From Candidatus Poseidoniaceae archaeon (GTDB lineage: Archaea > Thermoplasmatota > Poseidoniia > Poseidoniales > Poseidoniaceae), in the NCBI GenBank assembly GCA_013330925.1, contig DUHJ01000075.1:1-12567 (forward strand): 12,567 bases of DNA, read 5' to 3'. Both the position numbers and the translations under genes were made by a program. The number at the start of each line of letters is the position of its first letter. The stretch's first letter is position 1. The notes under the pieces were generated by a model. That model searched no databases and was not told the origin of the DNA. It worked only from the letters and a program-made list of their open reading frames with translations. Shown here in pieces: positions 1-7,171 of the stretch.

Positions 1-1434
1 TTCTTCCGGTGGGGAAGCAACGGGTTCGGGCTCGGGCTCCGGCTTTTGGGCCGGTGTTGCGCTGCGGACCGCTCGGCGGCGACGAACCTTGGGTTGTGAA
101 GTCTCGAGTTCGGCTTCACGTTGTGGGGGAGCAGCGCTCCGTTGAGGTGGCCCTCCTCCGCCCATGGGTGTCACGCCACCGCTTCGGCGTTCCCTGGTCT
201 GTACGGGTGGTTCCCAAGATGCCTCAGGCGACGTGGAGCTCGAGGTCGCAGCGGCGTTCTGAGACACCATGCTGCTGGCTTCTTCGGTGACGACCACGCT
301 CGACCCGCCGCTTGAAGCGCGCTCGGGTTTCGACGATGCAGGTGAACCTGAGGTCGAAAGGGCAGCATCGAGGTCGAAACCACCGATTCCTGAGTTCTCT
401 TTCTTCGCCTTCTTTTCCTTCTTGGTTCCCGGAGCCTCCCTGCGGGTGGGGGTCGGTTCCTTTCGCTTCGGGGCCTTCCGGGCCGTTTCGGCCTTCGCCA
501 TGTTTTCCTTTCCAAGCAAGATCTTGGCTTGCGAGGCAGCGACGCCCTTCACCCTCGCCGACGAGACGAAGAAGAGTCCGAAACCGCCACCGACGGCCAC
601 CACCAGGAAGTACACGAGGTAGCCGCCGCGACCGAGCAGGGGCACGTCGCCCATGACCCATTCGTCGTCAGCATCTCCTTCCATCGTGACCGAGGCGCCG
701 GGGAGCGTGATGCTGTGGACGAGCACGAAGTGGGTCCCCTTGTTGGAATCGTCCACGTCGAGGGTGCAGGGTTGGTTGCGGGCCGAATCGGCTCCAGACG
801 TGCCACCGACGCTCAGGCTTTTGCCGTCAACGCTGTCCACGAGGTACCCCTCGATGCGGATCGGCTGATGCACTTCGTTCACCGCCCCAAATCCGTAGGC
901 CACATGTTCCGATGCGGGAATGAGGCCAAGCACGAACCACGGTTCGTTGCTGTCGCGGTCCACGTCCTCGACGTTGACGGTTCGTTGAGAGGTGCTTTGC
1001 CCTGAGCCTGTTTCAGGATACAGGGGTTCGTTCCAATTCTTGACGGGGACGCGCGCCCCTTGTCCGTTGGGCACATTTTCCGCGCTTTCGTAGGACATGG
1101 CTTCGAGGATGACCGCGGCGGTGACCCCGTTTGAGAGCCCCTTGATGTCCTCGCTGTGGCTCGCATAGAGGGTCGAAGCCGCGAGATGTCCTTCGATGGT
1201 GATGAGGCGGGTTTGGTTGGATGCCACGCCGATCGAACCCTCGCTGTCGCATCCGGAAAGGATGACCTCGGGCACGGTGACTTGGGCCGTGTTCAAATCG
1301 CTGATGACGGTCATGTTCATGCCGTCCCCTTTGACGTTCACGCCACCTTCGCCCCACCCTGCTGAAGTGGGGGCAAGGCAGCCGGCAAGGCTGAGCGAAA
1401 GCATCAGCAACGCACCAAGCAGGGCCCTTCGCAT
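1..1434 (-). CDS. Lipoprotein-like membrane protein with a long charged tail, partial (C-terminus off left edge)
   Basis: Function not recognised. An open frame of 478 codons starts at ATG 1434 and has no stop before the left edge. Residues 1-18 form a signal peptide (MRR, hydrophobic core) ending in a lipobox, Leu-Ala-Gly-Cys19. Residues 20-265 are a polar, extracellular-looking domain with only two further cysteines (Cys62, Cys223). Residues 271-290 are a clear membrane span, followed by a basic stretch, so the tail should be cytoplasmic. The tail (about 295-478) is low complexity: Lys/Arg/Glu/Pro-rich, then Ser/Ala/Gly-rich, then RRRR at 451-454 and a Pro-Glu repeat near the edge. Lipid anchor plus internal span plus long inner tail is an unusual layout. 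No good ribosome site precedes the ATG; the signal peptide decides the start. It follows the oxidase operon and tRNA on the same strand, but a link to the oxidase is only inferred from position. Confidence 0.85.
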   Translation of the reverse strand, partial: MRRALLGALLMLSLSLAGCLAPTSAGWGEGGVNVKGDGMNMTVISDLNTAQVTVPEVILSGCDSEGSIGVASNQTRLITIEGHLAASTLYASHSEDIKGLSNGVTAAVILEAMSYESAENVPNGQGARVPVKNWNEPLYPETGSGQSTSQRTVNVEDVDRDSNEPWFVLGLIPASEHVAYGFGAVNEVHQPIRIEGYLVDSVDGKSLSVGGTSGADSARNQPCTLDVDDSNKGTHFVLVHSITLPGASVTMEGDADDEWVMGDVPLLGRGGYLVYFLVVAVGGGFGLFFVSSARVKGVAASQAKILLGKENMAKAETARKAPKRKEPTPTRREAPGTKKEKKAKKENSGIGGFDLDAALSTSGSPASSKPERASSGGSSVVVTEEASSMVSQNAAATSSSTSPEASWEPPVQTRERRSGGVTPMGGGGPPQRSAAPPQREAELETSQPKVRRRRAVRSATPAQKPEPEPEPVASPPEE

Positions 1435-1491
1435 GGCCGTGAGAGCGTGTCGTGGTTTGAGAAGGTTCCCCGCCTTTTTCGCAGGTTCAGG

Positions 1492-1573
1492 CGCGTGGAG
1501 AGGGATTCGAACCCCCGAGTCGTTCGACACCGGATTTCAAATCCGGCGCACTACCAGGCTATGCGATCCACGC
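1492..1573 (-). tRNA. trnS(uga): tRNA-Ser, anticodon TGA
   Basis: Read on the minus strand, the 82 bases fold as a class II cloverleaf. The acceptor stem GCGTGGA/TCCACGC is perfect. The D-stem GCAT/GTGC has a loop containing GG. The anticodon stem CCGGA/TCCGG is perfect, with loop TTTGAAA and anticodon TGA at 1537-1539. The long variable arm of 13 bases has a GTCG/CGAC stem. The T-arm is GGGGG-TTCGAAT-CCCTC. The discriminator base is G, as expected for archaeal serine tRNAs; CCA is not encoded. It should read UCA and, by wobble, other UCN codons. There is no intron. It lies 25 bases after the SCO stop and 57 bases before the lipoprotein-like gene, so it may be cut from an operon transcript or have its own promoter inside the end of the SCO gene. 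Confidence 0.96.
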
Positions 1574-1583
1574 TTGATTCAAC

Positions 1584-1597
1584 GGGGAGGCCTCCCC
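1584..1597. repeat. Perfect 14-base palindrome between the SCO gene and the tRNA
   Basis: GGGGAGGCCTCCCC reads the same on both strands with no loop. It fills most of the 25-base gap between the SCO stop and the tRNA-Ser 5' end. It could be a protein-binding site or could help separate the mRNA from the tRNA, but with no spacer it makes a poor hairpin and there is no T-run to suggest a terminator. It may also be chance in GC-rich DNA. Confidence 0.45.
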
Positions 1598-1598
1598 C

Positions 1599-3116
1599 CT
1601 ATGAACGGCGCCGCTCGAGGAGCAGGGCGGCACCCAGCATGGCGACGATGCTCAAGGCCATTCCTGGGCTTGGACTGGCCGGTTCAGGGCGTTCGATGAT
1701 GCCCTCGTCCTGCGCCAATTCAACGAGGTCTTCGGTGAAGGTTTCCGGCACCCAACCGTCGCCGGACCACATGACGCGCGGCCGCCGCCGATCGTCGAGG
1801 ATGAACGTGACCGTGTTGTGCCCAACGGACACGCTGCCGTCGTCGCTGAGGCAACTGAGCCGGTCGTCCTCTCCCCAACTGTAGCCGTCGTCACACATGC
1901 AATGCGCGGCTGAACCGCTGCCCATGATCCATCCCTTCCCGTTGCATTCGGTTGGGCTTGCTTGATCGCGCGCATCACCGTCCATCGAACCGGGGGTGGG
2001 GAGGTCGCTGAGGTTCATCGACGAGGGTGACCACGCCAGATGCATCGTGTCGTTGAGGTCGTCCATGCCGAGCATGGCTTCTTCCCAAAGCGAGCCGTTC
2101 CAGACCGCCAAGCGCCAGTACCAGGACCAATCTGCAGGAGCGGAGGTGCCGTTGATGCTGGTGAGGAAGTGCCCCCATTGCGGGTCCATCGTCACGTCAA
2201 GGTCCATGCCTGCGGTGTTGAGGGCTCCGAGGGTCATCAGATGGGCCGACGTCGAGGCCTGGACGTGGCCGGTGACGGTTCCGTTCGGGAACAAGAGATG
2301 CATGGACGAACGACCGGTCGGTGCGGGCAAGCCGCTCATGTTTCCGTTGGAGGCCGTCCAAGCCAAGTGCGGATGCGTGAGGCCGTTGACGTCGTCCACA
2401 CCGACCGGACTGTTCTGCCATGCGGCCGCGCTCGCATTCCATTGTTGGAGCGTCCACGACCATGCGCCGTCCTCGGGTGCGGCCACGCCTTCAACGGCGT
2501 TGACCACGTGGCCGTTCGCACCCACGCTGGCGGTGATGTTCCACCCAGCAGCGTCCGCGTGTTCGACGGTGAGGTTCCATCCCGTCGGTTGGACCAGGTG
2601 GGTGTTGGCCTCTCCGTCGGCGGTGACCACGGTCACCGTTGCGGCTTCGATGGCGTAGTCCGGTTGACCTCCATGGGCCTCGATGACCTCGGATTCCACG
2701 CCGACTCCAAAGCGGGCCCAGACGTCTTCGAGCGTCGCGGCGTCGCCGGTCAGGTGAGGCCAGTCGACGCCGTGGTACTCCGTGAAGGTCAGCAAACGCT
2801 CGGGCGTGTCCCGGACCGGGTCGACCGTGATCGACACAAAGCCAACGTCATCGGCCAGCTCCTCGCTCAGTCCTGCTTGAACGGCCTTGAGGGTGTGGGT
2901 GATGACCGGACAGACGTCAGGACAGTGGGTGAAGATGAACGTCACCACAAGGAGGTCCTCGTTGAGTTCGTCCAAGCTGACGTTTGCTCCATGTTGGTCG
3001 GTCAGCGAGACGTCGCCCACGGTGCCTCGGGACAATACCAGCCCGTTGTAGGCCGCGGCTTGCGCGGGCAGGAGCAACGTGGCAACCAGCAGCACGGTCA
3101 GGAAAGCACGGCGCAA
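1599..3116 (-). CDS. sco: SCO1/SenC-type copper chaperone with large insertion and C-terminal anchor-like tail
   Basis: SCO proteins are extracytoplasmic thioredoxin-fold copper chaperones that load the CuA centre of oxidase subunit II. Residues 1-20 are a signal peptide. The copper motif is Cys65-Pro-Asp-Val-Cys69, followed by DPVRDTP at 99-105 as in the family. The third ligand, the conserved His before the last core strand, appears at His433 (VGHNTVTFILDD). SCO proteins usually run about 200 residues; this one has 505. Between about 190 and 427 lie two similar units (about 187-265 and 299-375, each with a WSW/WYW core, a DD-V/L-N turn and LAW) and a Cys-rich segment (Cys391, 406, 408, 422). 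An earlier stretch (153-170, DYAIEAATVTVV) looks like a second copy of the His strand with His lost. The tail has PSPG at 482-485, a hydrophobic stretch and RRR. The start is TTG, since no ATG fits and a stop lies four codons upstream. It lies 9 bases after subunit IV. Confidence 0.88.
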   Translation of the reverse strand: MRRAFLTVLLVATLLLPAQAAAYNGLVLSRGTVGDVSLTDQHGANVSLDELNEDLLVVTFIFTHCPDVCPVITHTLKAVQAGLSEELADDVGFVSITVDPVRDTPERLLTFTEYHGVDWPHLTGDAATLEDVWARFGVGVESEVIEAHGGQPDYAIEAATVTVVTADGEANTHLVQPTGWNLTVEHADAAGWNITASVGANGHVVNAVEGVAAPEDGAWSWTLQQWNASAAAWQNSPVGVDDVNGLTHPHLAWTASNGNMSGLPAPTGRSSMHLLFPNGTVTGHVQASTSAHLMTLGALNTAGMDLDVTMDPQWGHFLTSINGTSAPADWSWYWRLAVWNGSLWEEAMLGMDDLNDTMHLAWSPSSMNLSDLPTPGSMDGDARDQASPTECNGKGWIMGSGSAAHCMCDDGYSWGEDDRLSCLSDDGSVSVGHNTVTFILDDRRRPRVMWSGDGWVPETFTEDLVELAQDEGIIERPEPASPSPGMALSIVAMLGAALLLERRRS

Positions 3117-3122
3117 GGCGAA

Positions 3123-3127
3123 CCCTC
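3123..3127 (-). promoter_or_regulatory. Ribosome binding site supporting the TTG start of the SCO gene
   Basis: On the minus strand GAGGG lies 6 bases before the TTG at 3116-3114. It overlaps the stop codon of the subunit IV gene (TGA, 3128-3126), which suggests coupled translation. No ATG or GTG start is available between that stop and the signal peptide, so the TTG is the best start. Confidence 0.6.
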
Positions 3128-3503
3128 AGGGGTTGCTTGTCGCGTAGGTTCCTGAAAAGGGTGTGCACCACTCCGGCAAGCCGGTGATGCCGCTCGGGTT
3201 CGAGAGCCCGATGCCCCAGAGCATCAGGATGACGAAGATGAACGGGAACACGAAGCTCCAGAGGTACGGACGTGGGTCGCCGGCCAGGTGCATGAAGAAG
3301 GCCGCAATGCCGTAGCCCTTGATGACGCCAACGCCGACAAGGATGGCCCAGACCACGTACTTCTGTTCCTCGGGAACGAGGAACACTGCGGCCACTTCAG
3401 CCAGCGTGAAGACCATCAGGATCCAGAAGTTCAGGGCGTAAATGTCCATGGGGATTGGACTCTTCTCGACCCATTGCTCGATTTTGGATGCGTGTTCTCC
3501 CAT
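3126..3503 (-). CDS. Cytochrome c oxidase subunit IV (prokaryotic type)
   Basis: A 125-residue membrane protein that matches the small prokaryotic subunit IV (CtaF/CyoD-like), which packs against the oxidase core and helps its stability but carries no cofactor. Three membrane spans are visible: about 22-42, 50-70 (after the charged PEEQK) and 80-101. The signature lies across the second span and the loop after it, KGYGIAAFFMHL at 62-73, closely resembling the family pattern with FFMHL. The start is ATG with GAGGTGAGG just upstream. It begins 9 bases after subunit III stops and ends 9 bases before the SCO start. The C-terminal 25 residues are polar and hold the only cysteine. Position in the operon and the FFMHL motif make the call secure. 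Confidence 0.9.
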   Translation of the reverse strand: MGEHASKIEQWVEKSPIPMDIYALNFWILMVFTLAEVAAVFLVPEEQKYVVWAILVGVGVIKGYGIAAFFMHLAGDPRPYLWSFVFPFIFVILMLWGIGLSNPSGITGLPEWCTPFSGTYATSNP

Positions 3504-3512
3504 GTCCTCACC

Positions 3513-4841
3513 TCAATACAGATAGAAGGCGGGGAAGATGACCACCCACGCCAGGTCGACAAAGTGCCAGTACAGACCGAAGTACTCGATGCCCTGACCG
3601 TTTTCTTCGTCAAAGCCAACGGTGTCGGCCTTGAAGATGAGGTAGAGCATCACCAAGAGCCCAACGAAGACGTGAAGTCCGTGGGCGCCGGTGGCGATGT
3701 AGAAGATGGAACCCTGCTGGGTGGCGAGGGTGAAGCCTTCTGCGATGAGGTGGCTCCACTCGATGAGCTTCAGCACGATGAAGAGGGAACCAAGGGCCAA
3801 GGTGGCGATGAGGTAGTTGCGCACCGCGGCCTTGCGGGTGGGCATCAACTTCGCCATGAGCGGGTTGCTGGAGACTTCCCAGTTCGTGTTCTTCGCGGCC
3901 TTGAGGGCGAGCACGATGGTGTAGGACGAGATGATGAGGGCGAAGGTGTTGATGGCACCGGGAGCAAGCGTGGCCAAATCGCCACGAATCAGGTCCGAGG
4001 CGGTGACGACACTGCCTTCCTCAACGCCTGCACAGGCTTCGACGCCGGACTTGATCGCCCAGTCGGTGCACCATCCGGTACGCATCCGGAGGTACGAGGA
4101 AAAGAAGGAAGCGAAGACCATCACCTCGGACATCAGGAAAATCCAGATGCCCACCTTACGGATGTGCTGCCCTCGGAAGGGCACCATGTCGTCGGTGGCG
4201 GTGGCGATTTGCTCGCCATGCCCGTCGAAGGGGAGGTCCTCTTGCCACCAGTTGGCGATGCCGAGCACCACGAACACCAGGCCGGTGGTGGACATGGCCA
4301 TGTCCATGAGTTCGAACTCCAAACCGTACAGCATCCCTTCGGCGCCGTTGGCAAAGCGTGGGAATCCAATCATGAACAGCATCACGCCAAAGGCAAGGAC
4401 GATCGGTGAGGACGAGCCGTGATGGCCATGGTCGTCATGATCACCGTGGTCCGCGTCGGGCTTCAGGGAATTGACAAAGCCACCAAATCCGATGAAGGCT
4501 GAATACACGATCATCATCACCAGAACGGTGTTTCCTGCCACCGCGAAGGTGAGGTAATTCAGATGGGTGCTGACGTATTCGTCGTGCAGCGATTCCTTGA
4601 GGGCCTTGGCATCGGTGGTGTCACCGCCATCGGCCTTGATGGACTCGTAGTCGGCTTTGGCCGCGTAATAGGCGTCCTTTGCGTCGTGGTATTCGCCGTT
4701 GAGGCCAGCGTCTTCGCTGGTTCCTGCGATGCCCACTGCAAGGACACCGTACGCGACCACACCGATGGTGAGGAACAGACCGGCCATCAGCAAGGAACGC
4801 ATCCAGACGGAGTTTTCGACGTGTGCGTGACCGCCGCTCAT
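3513..4841 (-). CDS. coxC: Cytochrome c oxidase subunit III, N-terminally extended
   Basis: Subunit III is a cofactor-free membrane subunit that supports proton uptake and turnover stability of the oxidase. The core fills about residues 225-442. It has a span with the conserved acidic residue (GIWIFLMSEVMVF, Glu239), a Gly-Ala-His-Gly-Leu-His motif at 385-390, and the terminal YFGLYWHFVDLAWV. At 442 residues it is much longer than the usual 200-260. The extension holds about four spans (16-39, 97-125, 146-163, 183-198), an Ala/Lys/Asp/Tyr-rich helical stretch at 45-92 that could form a coiled coil outside the cell, and a His/Asp-rich loop at 129-142 that topology puts inside. One of the span pairs may be the normal first two helices. 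The start overlaps the coxA stop as ATGA, and GGAGGTGA lies 4 bases upstream, so translation is probably coupled. Confidence 0.94.
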   Translation of the reverse strand: MSGGHAHVENSVWMRSLLMAGLFLTIGVVAYGVLAVGIAGTSEDAGLNGEYHDAKDAYYAAKADYESIKADGGDTTDAKALKESLHDEYVSTHLNYLTFAVAGNTVLVMMIVYSAFIGFGGFVNSLKPDADHGDHDDHGHHGSSSPIVLAFGVMLFMIGFPRFANGAEGMLYGLEFELMDMAMSTTGLVFVVLGIANWWQEDLPFDGHGEQIATATDDMVPFRGQHIRKVGIWIFLMSEVMVFASFFSSYLRMRTGWCTDWAIKSGVEACAGVEEGSVVTASDLIRGDLATLAPGAINTFALIISSYTIVLALKAAKNTNWEVSSNPLMAKLMPTRKAAVRNYLIATLALGSLFIVLKLIEWSHLIAEGFTLATQQGSIFYIATGAHGLHVFVGLLVMLYLIFKADTVGFDEENGQGIEYFGLYWHFVDLAWVVIFPAFYLY

Positions 4842-7171
4842 TGGCTCACCTCCGTGTTCGAGCCTTCCCAGAGGCGCTTTCCAACGCTCTTCTTCTCTCC
4901 GTGCTCGTGACCTTCGTTGGCGTCAAGCTGGGTGGGGATGTCGTGGAAGGAAGGGGTGGGCGGTGGCGAGGACGTGGTCCACTCGAGCGACCATCCGCCC
5001 CATGGGTCCTTGCCGACCTTCTCGCCTCGGCGGGCGGAGTAGATGATGTTCCAAACGAGGATCAACTGGCTCAGGCCGAAGATGAAGGCAAAGGTGGACA
5101 CGGCCAGGTTGTAGGACGCAAACCCGGTCTCCTCGAGGTAGGAGTGGGTGCGGCGAGGCATGCCCATCATCCCGAGCGCGTGCATGGGCCAGAAGGCCGC
5201 GTTGTAGGATGCGAAGCCGATGAGGAAGTGGTAGAGGCCGAGGCGTTCGTCCATCTTTCGTCCCGTGACCTTGGGGAACCAATAGTACACGCCAGCAAAG
5301 AGCGCGAAGACGGTGCCGCCGATGAACACGTAGTGGAAGTGAGCGACCACGAAGTAGGTGTCGTGGAAGTGGATGTCAAGTCCTGACACGGGGAAGAACA
5401 TCCCGGAAATGCCACCCAAGGTGAAGGTGATCAAGAAGCCGAGGGCCCAGAGCGTGTGCGTGCGCATCACCAAGCTTCCTTGGTACAGCGTCATCAGCCA
5501 GTTGAAGATTTTCGCACCGGTTGGAATCGCCACAAGCATGGTGGTGATCATGAAGGCAGCACGCCATGCGGGCGACATGCCCGAGGTCAGCATGTGGTGG
5601 CCCCAAACGACGAAACCGACCACGCCGATGCCCGCCATCGCGATGACCATCGACTTGTAGCCGAAGACCGAGCGACGTGCGCTGGTGGCCAGCACTTCGG
5701 ACACGATGCCGAAGGCTGGGACGATGACGACGTAGACTTCGGGGTGTCCGAAGAACCAGAACAGGTGCTGGAACAGCAACGGATCACCACCTCCCGTGAA
5801 GAAGGTCGAACCTATCGTGTGGTCAAACAGTAGGAATGCTACACCAATAATCAATGCAGGTAGGGACATGAAGAGCATAAACACACTGACGAATGCCGAC
5901 CATGTGAACAGTGGCATCTTCATCCATGTAATTCCAGGAGCACGCATGGTGAACACAGTGGTGATGAAGTTGACACCACCAAGTGTTGACGATGCACCCA
6001 ACATCATCATGCCCGCAATGAACGAGGTTGTTCCAGCATTTGCACCGTAGTCTCCAGCATTGTTCAATGAAGAGTATGGCGGATACATAACCCAGGTAAT
6101 GTCAGCACCTTCACCAGACCAAATACCTGCAAAGATAAGCGGTGCTGAGAAAACAAGGAGCCACAGACCCATAGCGTTGATTCGAGGGAATGCAAGGTCT
6201 TTCGCTCCGATTTGGAGCGGTAGGACGTAGTTGAGGAATCCAGCAATCATTGGCATGGCGCCAAGGAAAATCATTGTTGTTCCGTGTAAGGTGAAGAACG
6301 AGTTGTATTCCTGCTGCGAAAGGAAATCGTTCTCAGGAAGAGCGAGTTGTATACGGAACAGGAGTGCGAGTACACCACCAACAAGGAAGAAGAAGAACCC
6401 GAACAAGAAGTAAAGGATCCCGACTTCTTTGTGATCGGTTGTGGTCAACCAAGGCTTGAGGTAGCTCCAGAAACTTCCAACAGTAAAGGTATCAGGACTA
6501 CGTCGGTAGAAGACCCACATTGTTCCAAGAAGAATAATAGAAAGGGACAATCCAATTGCTGTGAGCAAGATGACCAAAGGAGGTGCACTTGGCCCCTTCG
6601 CCTCAGCATTGATTCCTGGGACGACGACATTCTGAATACTCCAATAATCGCCTGCAGTACCATCGCCAGCGCCGGTTGCGCCACCGCTCACAGCACCACC
6701 GCTGACTGCGTTTCCAACAATGGTCATCTCAACGGTTGCAGCATCGCTAGCAGGGGCTACAAATTCGAAATCCCATGTTCGGAACTTGTTGCTTTTCTCG
6801 GTGTGTGTGAGTCCGCCATCAACCTCTTGGCTGTATGCAGGGTCAATTGTCGTAACACTGCCGCCGCCTTCAACGACGATACGGAATCCGCCTCTGACCC
6901 CGCTCCACCCTTCTGCTGGATCACCGTTGCCATAGAGCGGCATGTCATCGTTGACGAGCGTAACGCTGAACGCATAAGATTCGCTTGCGTTGAAGGTTTC
7001 AGGGAGTCCTTCGACGAGGATGGTGGTTGAACCATCATCGCCACCCGCGTGACATGAACAACCAGCGTTTCCAGCAGCACCAATTCCACCTGGAAGAGCA
7101 CTGAATTGTGGTACGAGCATGAGGGCTATGAGGAGCAGGCTCAGCATTCCAACGATTCGTCGACGCATCAC
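4838..7171 (-). CDS. coxA: Cytochrome c oxidase subunit I (A1 type) with extra N-terminal extracellular domain
   Basis: The catalytic subunit reduces O2 to water and pumps protons. The core spans about residues 243-720. Visible ligands are haem a His296 and His613, CuB His476, His525 and His526, and haem a3 His611. Tyr480 (GHPEVY) is the cross-linked tyrosine. D-channel residues Asp325, Asn332, Asn401 and Glu478 and K-channel Lys554 are all present, which marks an A1-family pump. Ahead of it lie a signal peptide (1-25), a Cys38-Ser-Cys40-His41 motif, and a beta-rich domain (about 45-186) with RGGFRIVVEGGG, THTEKSNKFRTWDFEF and GNAVSGG. This resembles the Reeler / choice-of-anchor-V fold. A span at 197-221 followed by RR would return the chain to the cytoplasm in the right orientation for the core. 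The GTG at 7171 or the ATG at 7168 may be the start; both overlap coxB. Codon use changes sharply near residue 457. Confidence 0.97.
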   Translation of the reverse strand: MMRRRIVGMLSLLLIALMLVPQFSALPGGIGAAGNAGCSCHAGGDDGSTTILVEGLPETFNASESYAFSVTLVNDDMPLYGNGDPAEGWSGVRGGFRIVVEGGGSVTTIDPAYSQEVDGGLTHTEKSNKFRTWDFEFVAPASDAATVEMTIVGNAVSGGAVSGGATGAGDGTAGDYWSIQNVVVPGINAEAKGPSAPPLVILLTAIGLSLSIILLGTMWVFYRRSPDTFTVGSFWSYLKPWLTTTDHKEVGILYFLFGFFFFLVGGVLALLFRIQLALPENDFLSQQEYNSFFTLHGTTMIFLGAMPMIAGFLNYVLPLQIGAKDLAFPRINAMGLWLLVFSAPLIFAGIWSGEGADITWVMYPPYSSLNNAGDYGANAGTTSFIAGMMMLGASSTLGGVNFITTVFTMRAPGITWMKMPLFTWSAFVSVFMLFMSLPALIIGVAFLLFDHTIGSTFFTGGGDPLLFQHLFWFFGHPEVYVVIVPAFGIVSEVLATSARRSVFGYKSMVIAMAGIGVVGFVVWGHHMLTSGMSPAWRAAFMITTMLVAIPTGAKIFNWLMTLYQGSLVMRTHTLWALGFLITFTLGGISGMFFPVSGLDIHFHDTYFVVAHFHYVFIGGTVFALFAGVYYWFPKVTGRKMDERLGLYHFLIGFASYNAAFWPMHALGMMGMPRRTHSYLEETGFASYNLAVSTFAFIFGLSQLILVWNIIYSARRGEKVGKDPWGGWSLEWTTSSPPPTPSFHDIPTQLDANEGHEHGEKKSVGKRLWEGSNTEVSQ
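5790..5830. other. Abrupt base-composition boundary inside coxA
   Basis: In 60-base blocks I counted 53-60% GC just left of this point (5221-5820) and 42-52% just right of it (5821-6540). Far-left blocks reach about 63%, and a block in the NERD gene is about 48%. Codon endings change at the same place: to the left the coding strand favours GTC, ATC, GGC and CTG; to the right GTA, ATT, GGT, CTA and GCA are common. The reading frame is unbroken and the protein motif here (HTIGSTFFTGGGDPLL) is normal for the family. It marks either a recombination junction or an assembly join. Confidence 0.75.

Noticed and set aside
1492..1573. Selenocysteine or leucine tRNA, because of the long variable arm
   Set aside because: The anticodon on the transcribed strand is TGA (serine), not TCA, and the acceptor and D-arm have normal serine-type lengths.
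1435..1599. Integration (attachment) site at the tRNA gene
   Set aside because: There is no integrase, no repeated copy of the tRNA end, and no composition change at the tRNA; the composition break is about 4 kb away.
2040..4409. Long open frames on the plus strand opposite the SCO and subunit III genes (over 370 codons each)
   Set aside because: They are antisense to well-supported genes, lack recognisable motifs and arise because GC-rich DNA with strong codon bias has few stops in the opposite frames.
7049..7060. A classical haem c site in the coxA extension
   Set aside because: The spacing is Cys-x-Cys-His, not Cys-x-x-Cys-His, so it is reported only as a variant motif.
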